From Paenibacillus lignilyticus (lineage in GTDB: Bacteria; Bacillota; Bacilli; Paenibacillales; Paenibacillaceae), in assembly GCF_017942085.1 (NCBI RefSeq), contig NZ_JAGKSP010000011.1, positions 62,001 through 126,000 of the forward strand: a stretch of 64,000 bases of DNA, in the 5' to 3' direction. A program made the translations under genes and the position numbers. Positions 34,662 through 42,292 of this stretch are shown here, in pieces. Each line of letters starts with the position of its first letter. The stretch's first letter is position 1. Under the pieces are notes generated by a model. That model saw only the letters and a program-made list of their open reading frames with translations. It had not been told where the DNA came from and did not search any database.

Positions 34662-36429
34662 GGTCAGCCCTTCCTTCCATCTGAATGGGGATTCGGATCG
34701 TAACGACAGTTCCTTGATTTTCTTGGCTCCAAATATCCAGTCCGTAGTCATGTTCATATTGGAATTGCAGTCGATGATGGACATTCAGCAGTCCTACACC
34801 GGCTTCCTTGCCGGAATCCGTCCCACGATTCCTTGCATGAAGCTGACTCTTCAGGCCGGCCAGCTTATCCTTGGACATACCGATGCCGTCATCGCTGACC
34901 GTCAGGATAAGATCATGTCCGCTGTTCAGATCGTAATGAGCGGTAATGGTCAGCGTTCCTTGTTCGTATCTCGGCTCCAGACCGTGAAAGACAGCGTTCT
35001 CGACGAGCGGCTGCAGAATCATTTTCGGTACAATCGTTCCCTTCAATGACTCCGGGATCTCGTACTTAAAGGCGAAACGATGGGAGAATCGAATCATCTG
35101 AATGTTCATATAAGCTTCCGCAATGCGAATTTCATCCGATAGCGATACGGTGTCCTGTCCTTTGATGCTATAGCGGAATATCCGCGATAACGCTCCGGTC
35201 ATCTCCCGAATTTCCGGCACGCCGCGCTCGGAAGCCAGCCCGCGAATCGTATCCAGCGTGTTATAGAGAAAATGCGGATTGACCTGGCTCTTCAGAAAAT
35301 CAAATTCGGCCCGCTTCTTCTCGATCTCCGACTTTAACAGCCGATCATTGGAATCGACGAGCTGCCCGGTAAGATCCTGCACGTCCGAGAGCATTTGATT
35401 GTACCGGATGCCGATAACCTCGGCTTCAGCCGAGCCTTGCAGGTCTACCCGTTTGTTCAAATCTTCTTTATGATGGATTCTCATATAGTGATAAAGTTTG
35501 CGCAGCGGCAAAATCATATTGTTCAATATAAGGAAAAACGGAATGAGGAGCAGCAAGATCCCGACGGTTAACGCGATAATAGTCTGCTTCCGCAGCTTGC
35601 GGATATCCTTGAAGAAGACATCATCGGGAATCAAGCGGACGAATTTCCCGCCGATCTGGGGCAGCTCCTTCACTTGAATATGCTGCAGCTCACCATCCAG
35701 CTCCACTAGGCCGCTCTCAAGTCCATTGCTTGGAAAGCTGAATGGTTGTCCGATCTTATGGCGAACATTGCTCATGAATATCGTGTTATTCCGATCCAGC
35801 AGGTACACGCTCGTTCCGGGCTGGAGGGATTTGATGTCATAGCCGCCGGTAAGCGTCGTCGCGTCGATAAGCAGAACGATCTGTCCGATTTCGTTGGTAT
35901 AACGGTTATGAATGTCGCTCGAGAAAATATTCGTACCGACAGCGAAGCAATATCGCTCGATCCCTATGTTCTTGCAGGTTTGGATGGCTGAGAAATACGA
36001 ATCCGCCTTCTTCGGCATTGTGACGTTAATCTGATTCAGCGTACTGCCCTGCAGCGAGAAGGTTTCGCCATTCTTGCCGATAATCAGGAAATCCAAGATC
36101 CCCGGCTTAACCGTAGATAAGTTGATAAACAAATTCTTCAGCGTCGGATAACGCTGCAGCTTGGACAAGGGATCCTCGTCCAGCAAATAATCCTGGATCG
36201 ACTTATTATAGGCGACATTGTAGGTCAACCATTTCACGACATCATAATTCGATAGAATCGTTTGTTCGATCTGGCTGAACATGTCGTTGGTATAGACTTC
36301 ATTGTTCTTGGTCAGAAAGGCAGCGCTCCGGCTGTAGTTAAACAGCAGAATGGCGATAATTAAGCCCATTGTTAAGGTAGCAATGAGAAACATCTGCCCT
36401 CTGATGGGCAGCTTGCGCAACACATTCAT
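34654..36429 (-). CDS. YesM-type sensor histidine kinase
   Basis: 591 aa. TM helix 12-32, Cache-like extracellular region about 35-280, second TM about 283-302, HAMP, then His386 in QVNPHFLYNT and an HATPase_c domain (VENAVFHGLE, SDDGIGMSKDK, GVGLLNVHHRLQ). First gene of a two-gene operon with the YesN regulator. The promoter upstream carries a perfect palindrome across the start region, so the sensor pair itself is probably repressible. Confidence 0.93.
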   Translation of the reverse strand: MNVLRKLPIRGQMFLIATLTMGLIIAILLFNYSRSAAFLTKNNEVYTNDMFSQIEQTILSNYDVVKWLTYNVAYNKSIQDYLLDEDPLSKLQRYPTLKNLFINLSTVKPGILDFLIIGKNGETFSLQGSTLNQINVTMPKKADSYFSAIQTCKNIGIERYCFAVGTNIFSSDIHNRYTNEIGQIVLLIDATTLTGGYDIKSLQPGTSVYLLDRNNTIFMSNVRHKIGQPFSFPSNGLESGLVELDGELQHIQVKELPQIGGKFVRLIPDDVFFKDIRKLRKQTIIALTVGILLLLIPFFLILNNMILPLRKLYHYMRIHHKEDLNKRVDLQGSAEAEVIGIRYNQMLSDVQDLTGQLVDSNDRLLKSEIEKKRAEFDFLKSQVNPHFLYNTLDTIRGLASERGVPEIREMTGALSRIFRYSIKGQDTVSLSDEIRIAEAYMNIQMIRFSHRFAFKYEIPESLKGTIVPKMILQPLVENAVFHGLEPRYEQGTLTITAHYDLNSGHDLILTVSDDGIGMSKDKLAGLKSQLHARNRGTDSGKEAGVGLLNVHHRLQFQYEHDYGLDIWSQENQGTVVTIRIPIQMEGRADHV

Positions 36430-36455
36430 AGTCTGTCATCCTGCCTCGATCGATA

Positions 36456-36511
36456 TTGAAACGTTTCAACTCCAATTCCGATTATAGCACATATGATGAA
36501 ACCGCTGTCAG
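36456..36511 (-). promoter_or_regulatory. Promoter of the YesM/YesN operon with palindromic operator
   Basis: Minus strand: -10 TATAAT (36486-36481) with CTGACA (36511-36506) at a long 19-nt spacing. The perfect 14-bp dyad TTGAAACGTTTCAA (36456-36469) begins 11 nt past the -10 and so covers the transcription start. The sequence resembles LacI-family operators and is 2 bp shorter in its spacing than a cre site. Confidence 0.55.
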
Positions 36512-36531
36512 TGTCCTTAATGCCGAGGCAC

Positions 36532-36583
36532 AAAAAAAAGCGTGCAGTTCCTATTCATTGGGAATGAAAGGAATTGCACGCTT
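36532..36583 (-). terminator. Terminator of the siderophore-binding protein gene
   Basis: Long minus-strand hairpin with outer arms AAGCGTGCA/TGCACGCTT and inner TTCC/GGAA, followed by eight T. It starts 14 nt past the stop at 36597. Confidence 0.93.
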
Positions 36584-36596
36584 CTATTCAAGCTTC

Positions 36597-37631
36597 TTAT
36601 TTCACGAGCAGCTTAACTGCATCGTCCATCATTTGCTCACCGGCGATTTTGCCGGAGTACAGCCATGCGCTCGAAGCCGGAACTTCGTAGACATGGTTGT
36701 TTTTCACGGCAGGAATGTTCTTCCATACCGGGTTTTTCAAGGTTTCGGCCGCATCTGTTTTGTCGCTGTTCACCAGGATGATGTGATCGGCTGTCAACCC
36801 GGCAAGTTTCTCCATCGCTACCGGATTCCAAGAAGCTTTGGATTTCTCCGGAATTTCGTTAACCAGGTTCGGAGGCGTTAGACCCAGATCCTTGTACAGA
36901 ACCGCGCCGCTTGATTTCGTTTCGTCTACAATGTAGAAGTTCTTGGCTACGAGCCATAGTACAGCTACGGATTGCTTATCGATCGCACCGGCGAGCTTCG
37001 CTTTCGTGTCAGCTGCCTTCTGATCGTATTCGGCAATTGCTTTGTCTGCATCTTCGCTCTCATTGAGCAGACCGCCGATTGTTTTGAGCGTTTCGCGCCA
37101 GTCGTTGTTTACTTTGTCGCCAAGCACGTAAGTAGGAGCGATCTTCGCATATTGCTCGTAAAGCCCTTTCTGTACTGCGGACTCGGAACCAACAATGATC
37201 AGATCAGGCGCTAAGCTCAGTACATTCTCAACCGGCAAATCCCAGCCGATCGTAGGCACATCTTTCAATTGCGGTGCCAGGTAATCCTGAATGCCGTTTG
37301 CTACAGACCACTGAGCAACAGGTGTCTTGCCAAGCGTTACTACCGGATCTTCTAAGTAAGAAGCGAGGATACGCTTCGGTTCAGCAGGAATTGTAACATC
37401 GTGGCCCATTGCATCCTTAACCACTTTCTCGGTTGGAGGCTCAGCTGCCGTATTGTTGCCGGCGTTCTCAGTAGCGTTGCCAGCGTTCTCAGTAGCGTTG
37501 CCAGCGTTCTCAGTAGCTGCGTTGCCGCTGTTGTTCTCGGATTTGTTACCGCATGCGGATAAAACCAGCATCAATGCCAGCAATCCGGTCATGATCAAAC
37601 TAAACTTTCTAACCGTACCTGTCTTAAACAA
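36597..37631 (-). CDS. Iron-siderophore ABC transporter substrate-binding lipoprotein
   Basis: 344 aa from TTG 37631, chosen because GGGGG lies 8 nt upstream and a Fur-controlled promoter ends just before it; the frame stays open further up with no ribosome site. Lipobox LSAC, then a linker with three ATENAGN repeats, then the FecB/FhuD-type two-lobed fold (KRILASYLEDPVVTLG, LAPDLIIVGSESAVQKG, AVKNNHVYEVPASSAW). It captures ferric siderophore at the membrane. No permease or ATPase lies nearby, so it is an orphan receptor serving a transporter encoded elsewhere. The terminator directly follows. Confidence 0.92.
   Translation of the reverse strand: MFKTGTVRKFSLIMTGLLALMLVLSACGNKSENNSGNAATENAGNATENAGNATENAGNNTAAEPPTEKVVKDAMGHDVTIPAEPKRILASYLEDPVVTLGKTPVAQWSVANGIQDYLAPQLKDVPTIGWDLPVENVLSLAPDLIIVGSESAVQKGLYEQYAKIAPTYVLGDKVNNDWRETLKTIGGLLNESEDADKAIAEYDQKAADTKAKLAGAIDKQSVAVLWLVAKNFYIVDETKSSGAVLYKDLGLTPPNLVNEIPEKSKASWNPVAMEKLAGLTADHIILVNSDKTDAAETLKNPVWKNIPAVKNNHVYEVPASSAWLYSGKIAGEQMMDDAVKLLVK
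37462..37517. repeat. 21-bp in-frame tandem repeat
   Basis: A 21-bp unit starting GCGTTCTCAGTAGC occurs at 37462-37482 and 37483-37503 exactly, with a third partial copy to 37517. It encodes repeated ATENAGN in the linker of the siderophore-binding lipoprotein. Copy-number slippage could change linker length without breaking the frame. Confidence 0.85.
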
Positions 37632-37673
37632 TGTAACTGCCCCCTGATGATAAAAGATTTCTCCACTACATGC

Positions 37674-37702
37674 ATGATAATGAATCTCATTATCATTGTC
37701 AA
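37674..37702 (-). promoter_or_regulatory. Fur-regulated promoter of the siderophore-binding protein
   Basis: Minus strand: -35 TTGACA (37702-37697), 17-nt spacer, -10 TATCAT (37679-37674). The spacer holds GATAATGAATCTCATTATC (37676-37694), 16 of 19 positions identical to the Fur box GATAATGATAATCATTATC. Iron-loaded Fur would block polymerase directly. Confidence 0.85.
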
Positions 37703-37741
37703 GCAAACCGTTGTCCAAAATGAACGGCTGCTTCATCCGGC

Positions 37742-37755
37742 GACAATATATTGTC
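37742..37755. promoter_or_regulatory. Perfect 14-bp palindrome between divergent genes
   Basis: GACAATATATTGTC, self-complementary, lies about 40 bp upstream of the Fur promoter and 130 bp before the MurG-like gene. Possible operator; no regulator identified. Confidence 0.35.
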
Positions 37756-37885
37756 ATGTTCTCCCTGCTTACGCGCATAGTGTTTTAAGATATTGGAAAC
37801 GGTCATGTCACGTTCTTTTCCTTCTCCCTACTTATAGAAACTTGTGGTACGCTTATCATAATGATTTTATCAAGGAGTGCCCTTC

Positions 37886-39010
37886 ATGCCAAATCAAACC
37901 CTTTCCCCGCCGCGGGAAACGAAGCCGCGCCATATTCTGTTTACCGGCGGCGGCTCAGCAGGACATGTGACCGTAAATACGGCACTAATCCCCACACTGC
38001 TCGAACGAGGCTGGAAGGTCTCGTATATCGGCTCTAAGAACGGGATTGAGAAGCAGCTTGTGAGCCGACTCACAGGCGTCGATTATTACGGCATCTCGAC
38101 AGGCAAGCTGCGCCGCTACATCGATTTGGAGAATGTGAAAGATCCCTTCCGTGTCGTCAAAGGGGTCTTCCAGGCTTACCGCCTAATCCGAGGATTGAAG
38201 CCGGACGTGCTCTTCTCCAAAGGCGGCTTCGTCTCCGTCCCGGTCGTCATTGGCGCTTGGCTGAACCGAGTGCCGGTCATCATCCATGAATCGGATTTGA
38301 CCCCCGGCCTTGCCAACCGGATAGCAGGACCGTTCGCCAAACGGATCTGCATCACCTTCGCGGAGACGGCCAAGCATATTAAAGGCGATAAAGCCGTTCA
38401 TGTCGGGCCGATCATTCGCAATGAGCTGCGCAATGGAAGCGCGTGGAAAGGCATCAAGTGGTGCAAGTTCACGCCGGGCAAGCCCGTCCTTCTCATAATG
38501 GGCGGAAGTCTCGGGTCCCAGCGCATCAACGAAACCATTCGGCGCAATGTTGCCGAGCTTACGCGGGCGTATCAAATCATTCATATTTGCGGCAAAGGGG
38601 AGCTCGATGCAAGCTGCGAAGGCATTCCGGGCTACCGGCAATATGAATATATCCATGATGAGCTCGCTGATGCGCTCGCTTGTACGGATCTGGTCATTTC
38701 GCGGGCCGGTTCGAATTCGATCTTCGAGTTTCTCGCGCTCTGCAAGCCGATGCTGCTCATTCCGCTTTCGAAGGAGGCCAGCCGCGGCGATCAGATTCTG
38801 AATGCCGAGTCGTTCCGGCAATCCGGCTACTGCGAGGTGCTGCAGGAGGAAGAGCTGACCGATGAAGTATTCTTATCGCGGCTTGCCAGGCTGTACGGCA
38901 ATCGGGATGCGATCAAAGATCGCATGCGGCAGCATGGGCAGGAAGATGCCGTCAGCCGATTAATCGCGCTTATTATGGAACAAGGTGAATCGGCTGACGC
39001 CGTCCTTTGA
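37886..39010 (+). CDS. murG: MurG-like UDP-GlcNAc:undecaprenyl-PP-MurNAc-pentapeptide GlcNAc transferase paralogue
   Basis: 374 aa from ATG 37886 with AAGGAG 8 nt upstream. GT28 fold: N-terminal glycine-rich loop FTGGGSAGH (19-27), SKGGFVSVPV, HESDLTPGLANR, second-domain MGGSLGSQRIN, and the UDP-GlcNAc site SRAGSNSIFEFLALCKPMLL followed by GDQILNAE. MurG makes lipid II on the cytoplasmic face of the membrane. The gene is isolated, far from any mur/fts genes, so it is probably an accessory second copy like those in some Bacillus. Ligand residues look intact. Confidence 0.88.
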   Translation: MPNQTLSPPRETKPRHILFTGGGSAGHVTVNTALIPTLLERGWKVSYIGSKNGIEKQLVSRLTGVDYYGISTGKLRRYIDLENVKDPFRVVKGVFQAYRLIRGLKPDVLFSKGGFVSVPVVIGAWLNRVPVIIHESDLTPGLANRIAGPFAKRICITFAETAKHIKGDKAVHVGPIIRNELRNGSAWKGIKWCKFTPGKPVLLIMGGSLGSQRINETIRRNVAELTRAYQIIHICGKGELDASCEGIPGYRQYEYIHDELADALACTDLVISRAGSNSIFEFLALCKPMLLIPLSKEASRGDQILNAESFRQSGYCEVLQEEELTDEVFLSRLARLYGNRDAIKDRMRQHGQEDAVSRLIALIMEQGESADAVL

Positions 39011-39084
39011 CGGTGTAGCGCGTTTCATTCCGGAGATTTCTAAGCTCATTTATAGATGCGAACCTTATACATGCTTAGAAATTG

Positions 39085-39122
39085 AAAAATGGCTCGTTCG
39101 CAGCTTTCTGCAAACGAGCCAT
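39085..39122 (-). terminator. Terminator of the small hypothetical gene
   Basis: Minus-strand ATGGCTCGTT / AACGAGCCAT hairpin with a 14-nt loop, followed by TTTTT, 12 nt past the stop at 39135. It lies between convergent genes but has a T-run only on this side. Confidence 0.85.
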
Positions 39123-39134
39123 CTTAATGTGTGG

Positions 39135-39518
39135 TTAGAGCATTACCGGGCTAAGGTTGGAAATGAACGTCAGATCCGCTTGTGTGAAGCGTTGGTCTTC
39201 GACCAAGTTTCCAAATTCGTCGAGTCCGGTTACAGACATCAGCGCATTCGGAACCCCTGCTTCTACAGTCAACGACAATTGCACTTCATACGTGACATTG
39301 CCTGCAATGTAGAATTCCCGTACATCGTATGAATCAGCGAGTACTTCATACATGGAGTAGTACGCCGTATAGAAATCACTGGAATCGACAGAAGCGAATA
39401 TTTGTACGATAATCCATACCGATTCCTCGCTGTCCAGATTTCTCGTGTTCACGACAATATTGGAAGCTGCGGTTCCGAACGCTCTCGTATTAGTAACTAC
39501 GCCTGTTGAATAAGCCAT
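39135..39518 (-). CDS. Hypothetical protein
   Basis: 127 aa from ATG 39518 (a GTG two codons earlier is also possible; AAGGAG lies upstream). No membrane helix and no signal peptide. Beta-rich and Ser/Thr/Val-rich composition (AYSTGVVTNTRAFG, NIVVNTRNLDSEESVWIIVQ, NVTYEVQLSLTVEAG), recalling small surface or spore-coat-like proteins of Bacillales with an Ig-like strand pattern. The family is not recognised. It is transcribed after the sugar symporter gene with about 70 bp between and is closed by a good terminator, so it is very probably real. Confidence 0.7.
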   Translation of the reverse strand: MAYSTGVVTNTRAFGTAASNIVVNTRNLDSEESVWIIVQIFASVDSSDFYTAYYSMYEVLADSYDVREFYIAGNVTYEVQLSLTVEAGVPNALMSVTGLDEFGNLVEDQRFTQADLTFISNLSPVML

Positions 39519-39586
39519 ACTCACATCAACTCCTTTCAAGTAGACATGCTGTATTATATGACAAGCCGTCTACATTGACTGGGGTT

Positions 39587-40939
39587 TTATGTAATTATCT
39601 TTGAACCTTTCTTCCTCGCGTTCAAGCTTATCATCATTTCCGCGTAACGACGTTCAGACAGCTGATAGAACGAGATACAGAGGACACAAAGCAGCAAGCC
39701 GATCGCCGGTAAGATGGACATCATCAGATGAATACCTGTCAGCACGGAATCGGTTTGGTCTCGATCAGCCACATAACCGGATAGCGATAGTCCGTATCCC
39801 GCTATCGCCCCCGCGATCGCAGAGCAAAGCTTCGCATTGAACGTTCCGACTGAGGTTACAATGCTCTCCGAACGCTTCCCTGTCTTCCACTCGGCATACT
39901 CAATCGTATCCGCCTGCATGGATGTGATCAGGACAAGAATAAAACCGAGACCGAACATACTGATCGCATTCACCGCGAACAGGACGGCCGTATTCTCCGG
40001 TTGGATAAAGAAGAGCGCTGTATTCGCCGCAATGCCAATGATACCGCCGATGATAAAGGTCGTTTTCTTCCCTCTCTTCGCCGCTATCTTCGGCGTAATG
40101 CCCATTGCCACGAGCATCAGAAGCATCGCGCTTAACAGAAACAGCGGAAGCTTGTCCTCGTCACCTGCATTATATTTCATAAAATAAATCGCCATCGTAT
40201 TCTTCAGCACGAGCGGCGTTGTGGCGAAGAAACTCGCAAGCGTCACAATAAGCAGCGGTTTGTTGCGAATGACCACGTTGACGCTGGCTCTCAGCGTCTC
40301 ATGCTCCGCTCTTGTTCCGACCAATCGCTCGTGCGTGTTGCGGAACATCAGCATAATAAGCAGCACGCAGATTAATGCAAATATAATGGCCGTCCACAAG
40401 TAACCGTTTGCATCATTGTCGCCGCCAAGCGCCTTCACGAGCGGACTGACCGCACCGCTGGCAATGATGATGCCGACCGCACCGAGAATTTTGGGAAAGG
40501 CAATAATTTTGGTGCGTTCCGCCGGGTCGTTCGTCAGCGTTGGCGCAATGGACCAGTACGGTACGTCGAATAGCGAATACGCGGTGTTCCAGAGCATGTA
40601 CGTGACATAGATGTAGACAATTTTCATTGGCATGCTGAAGTCGGGGGCATAGAAGCACATTACGGTTAGCAATGCGACGATCATGCCTCCGAGCAGGACG
40701 AACGGTTTGAATTTGCCCCATCTCGTATTGACGCGGTCGATAAATACAGCAACAACCGGGTCAAGCACGGCGTCCCAAATCCTTGCAATCAGAAACAACG
40801 TACCGACAATCGCGGCATTGATGCCAAACTCATCCGTGTAGAAAACCATGAGGAATGTAGTTACGAGCCCATAAATCAGGTTTTGCCCAAGTGCGCCTAA
40901 TCCGTAAGACCATTTTTCCGTTGCGCTTAATGCCTTCAT
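39587..40939 (-). CDS. GPH-family (MelB-like) glycoside/cation symporter
   Basis: 450 aa with 12 predicted membrane helices. Family signatures: YGLGALGQNLIYGLVTTFLM at the start, RIWDAVLDPVVAVFIDR in the first loop and FDVPYWSIAPTLTNDPAERT. GPH proteins import galactosides, xylosides or glucuronides with Na+ or H+. ATG 40939 is preceded by GGAGGAGACAGTGGG. Unlike the rest of the sugar genes here it uses no ATP. The divergent AraC-type gene at 41337 may regulate it. Substrate unknown. Confidence 0.92.
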   Translation of the reverse strand: MKALSATEKWSYGLGALGQNLIYGLVTTFLMVFYTDEFGINAAIVGTLFLIARIWDAVLDPVVAVFIDRVNTRWGKFKPFVLLGGMIVALLTVMCFYAPDFSMPMKIVYIYVTYMLWNTAYSLFDVPYWSIAPTLTNDPAERTKIIAFPKILGAVGIIIASGAVSPLVKALGGDNDANGYLWTAIIFALICVLLIMLMFRNTHERLVGTRAEHETLRASVNVVIRNKPLLIVTLASFFATTPLVLKNTMAIYFMKYNAGDEDKLPLFLLSAMLLMLVAMGITPKIAAKRGKKTTFIIGGIIGIAANTALFFIQPENTAVLFAVNAISMFGLGFILVLITSMQADTIEYAEWKTGKRSESIVTSVGTFNAKLCSAIAGAIAGYGLSLSGYVADRDQTDSVLTGIHLMMSILPAIGLLLCVLCISFYQLSERRYAEMMISLNARKKGSKIIT

Positions 40940-41054
40940 CCCACTGTCTCCTCCGGTTCATTCTATCCTTGCTGCTATAGGTCCTAGTACTACTCGCCTA
41001 TCAGTGTAATTTGGTTGACCGATTGTTGCAAGATGGTATGCTTTAATTCTACGG

Positions 41055-41103
41055 AAAATAAAAAGATGCCATTCGCCCCGGGAACCCCCGTGCGATTGAC
41101 ATC
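41055..41103 (-). terminator. Terminator after the 33-codon ORF
   Basis: Minus-strand imperfect hairpin pairing GATG-CA-TCGC with GCGA-TG-CATC around a GC-rich loop, then TTTTTATTTT. It begins 3 nt past the TAG of the small ORF at 41107, supporting that ORF as a separate transcript. Confidence 0.75.
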
Positions 41104-41106
41104 TTT

Positions 41107-41208
41107 CTAGCGCAGCAGCTGCCTCACGCCCAGGATGATGGCCGCCCAAAGCGCGAGTGAAACGGCTATTGCTGCAAGATAACTCCATTTGAAGCGCATA
41201 TGATGCAT
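41107..41208 (-). CDS. Small membrane peptide (33 aa)
   Basis: Start ATG 41208 with AGAGGTGAAAC as ribosome site, stop TAG 41109-41107, terminator right after. The peptide begins MHHMRFKWSY, then one hydrophobic helix LAAIAVSLALWAAIILGV, then RQLLR. It has positive charges at both ends of a single transmembrane segment. No family recognised. The combination of ribosome site, helix and terminator in 160 bp argues for a real gene. It lies upstream of the symporter gene on the same strand; a role as a membrane partner is conceivable but unsupported. Confidence 0.6.
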   Translation of the reverse strand: MHHMRFKWSYLAAIAVSLALWAAIILGVRQLLR

Positions 41209-41336
41209 GTTTCACCTCTTATCTATCCCAATAGTATCGTCAAAACCGATTCTGCACAATTGGTTTGCCCCTAAAAGGAGAGCCTTTCAGGGGATCCAGC
41301 TATCATCGCTTTGTAAGAAGGAGGATCCCGCCGGCA

Positions 41337-42227
41337 ATGAAGCTTACGATCACTTATGAGCATGAAATTCCGATTAACGCCTTCTATTGGACACCTAAAG
41401 CCTATCGACAGCCTTTGCATGCGCATACAAGTTTGGAAATGGGGCTATGTTTGTCGGGTACGGGTACGTTTTATTTTGGAAATAAGCAGTATCATGTTCG
41501 GGAAGGCGACTTCTTTCTCGTAAACAATGAGGAGCTGCATATCGCGCAGTCCGATCCTCTTCATCCCAGTCATTACCTGTTTCTGAATTTCGACAGCGAC
41601 TTGCTCATGAGGGAAGATCCGAGCCTGCTGCTTCCTTTCTCGTACCACTCGGAGCATTTCAGCAACCTTATTGCAGCAGATACCGCGCTTGCTGCGGCCA
41701 TCGCGCCATGGATGATCACGATTGAACGGGAGCTGCGCGAAAGAAAGCCCGGCTATATCGCGCTGGCCAAGAGTGCGCTCATCCAGCTGTGCGGCTTGCT
41801 CCTGCGGCATTACCATAGCGGACTTAGCGCCTCGCGGCAGCGAATGATGGTGCAATCGGTCAATCAGACCAAGGCGCTGGCTTCGCTGGTGGAGCAGCGG
41901 TACCGCGAATCGATCAGTCTCCGGGATATTGCGCAGGAGCTTGGCATCAGCGTCTCGCGCGCCAGCCGCGTGTTTCATGAAACAACGGGTCGCCGCTTCG
42001 CCGACTATGTGGCTATGCTCCGGGTGCAAGAAGCGAAACGGCTGCTTGCCGGCACCGACGAGCAGGTAGCTCACATCGGTTTCGAATGCGGCTTCCAGAG
42101 TCTGGCTACCTTTTACCGTGTATTCAAGGAGTCGACGGGCATTTCACCGGTTCATTACCGACAAACGCTCGGCCTCGACACGGATGCCGTTCCCGCAAAA
42201 AATGAGAGTTTCCCGCCTGCACCATGA
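41337..42227 (+). CDS. AraC-family transcriptional regulator
   Basis: 296 aa from ATG 41337 (GGAGG upstream). N-terminal cupin-like sugar-sensing domain (QPLHAHTSLEMGLCLSGTGT, YHVREGDFFLVNNEELH) and a C-terminal double helix-turn-helix (LRDIAQELGISVSRASRVFH, HIGFECGFQSLATFYRVFKE, GISPVHYRQT). A one-component activator. It is divergent from the symporter and small ORF, and 65 bp upstream of the ADP-ribosylglycohydrolase-like gene with which it may be cotranscribed. Confidence 0.93.
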   Translation: MKLTITYEHEIPINAFYWTPKAYRQPLHAHTSLEMGLCLSGTGTFYFGNKQYHVREGDFFLVNNEELHIAQSDPLHPSHYLFLNFDSDLLMREDPSLLLPFSYHSEHFSNLIAADTALAAAIAPWMITIERELRERKPGYIALAKSALIQLCGLLLRHYHSGLSASRQRMMVQSVNQTKALASLVEQRYRESISLRDIAQELGISVSRASRVFHETTGRRFADYVAMLRVQEAKRLLAGTDEQVAHIGFECGFQSLATFYRVFKESTGISPVHYRQTLGLDTDAVPAKNESFPPAP

Positions 42228-42292
42228 GAAGATGCCTCTATCATTGTCCGTTACAATAAATATATACGTTAGAGAGGACTGGTGAATGCTAT

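Noticed and set aside
37462..37517. Short tandem repeats as a CRISPR-like array
   Set aside because: The units are contiguous, have no spacers and lie in frame in a lipoprotein linker.
37850..37875. Second Fur box before the MurG-like gene (TTATCATAATGATTTTATC)
   Set aside because: AT-rich and vaguely similar, but does not fit the 7-1-7 or 19-bp Fur pattern well enough.
40958..41215. 85-codon frame overlapping the small membrane peptide
   Set aside because: It uses another frame, runs through the terminator hairpin and has no domain pattern. The 33-codon frame has the ribosome site and transmembrane helix.
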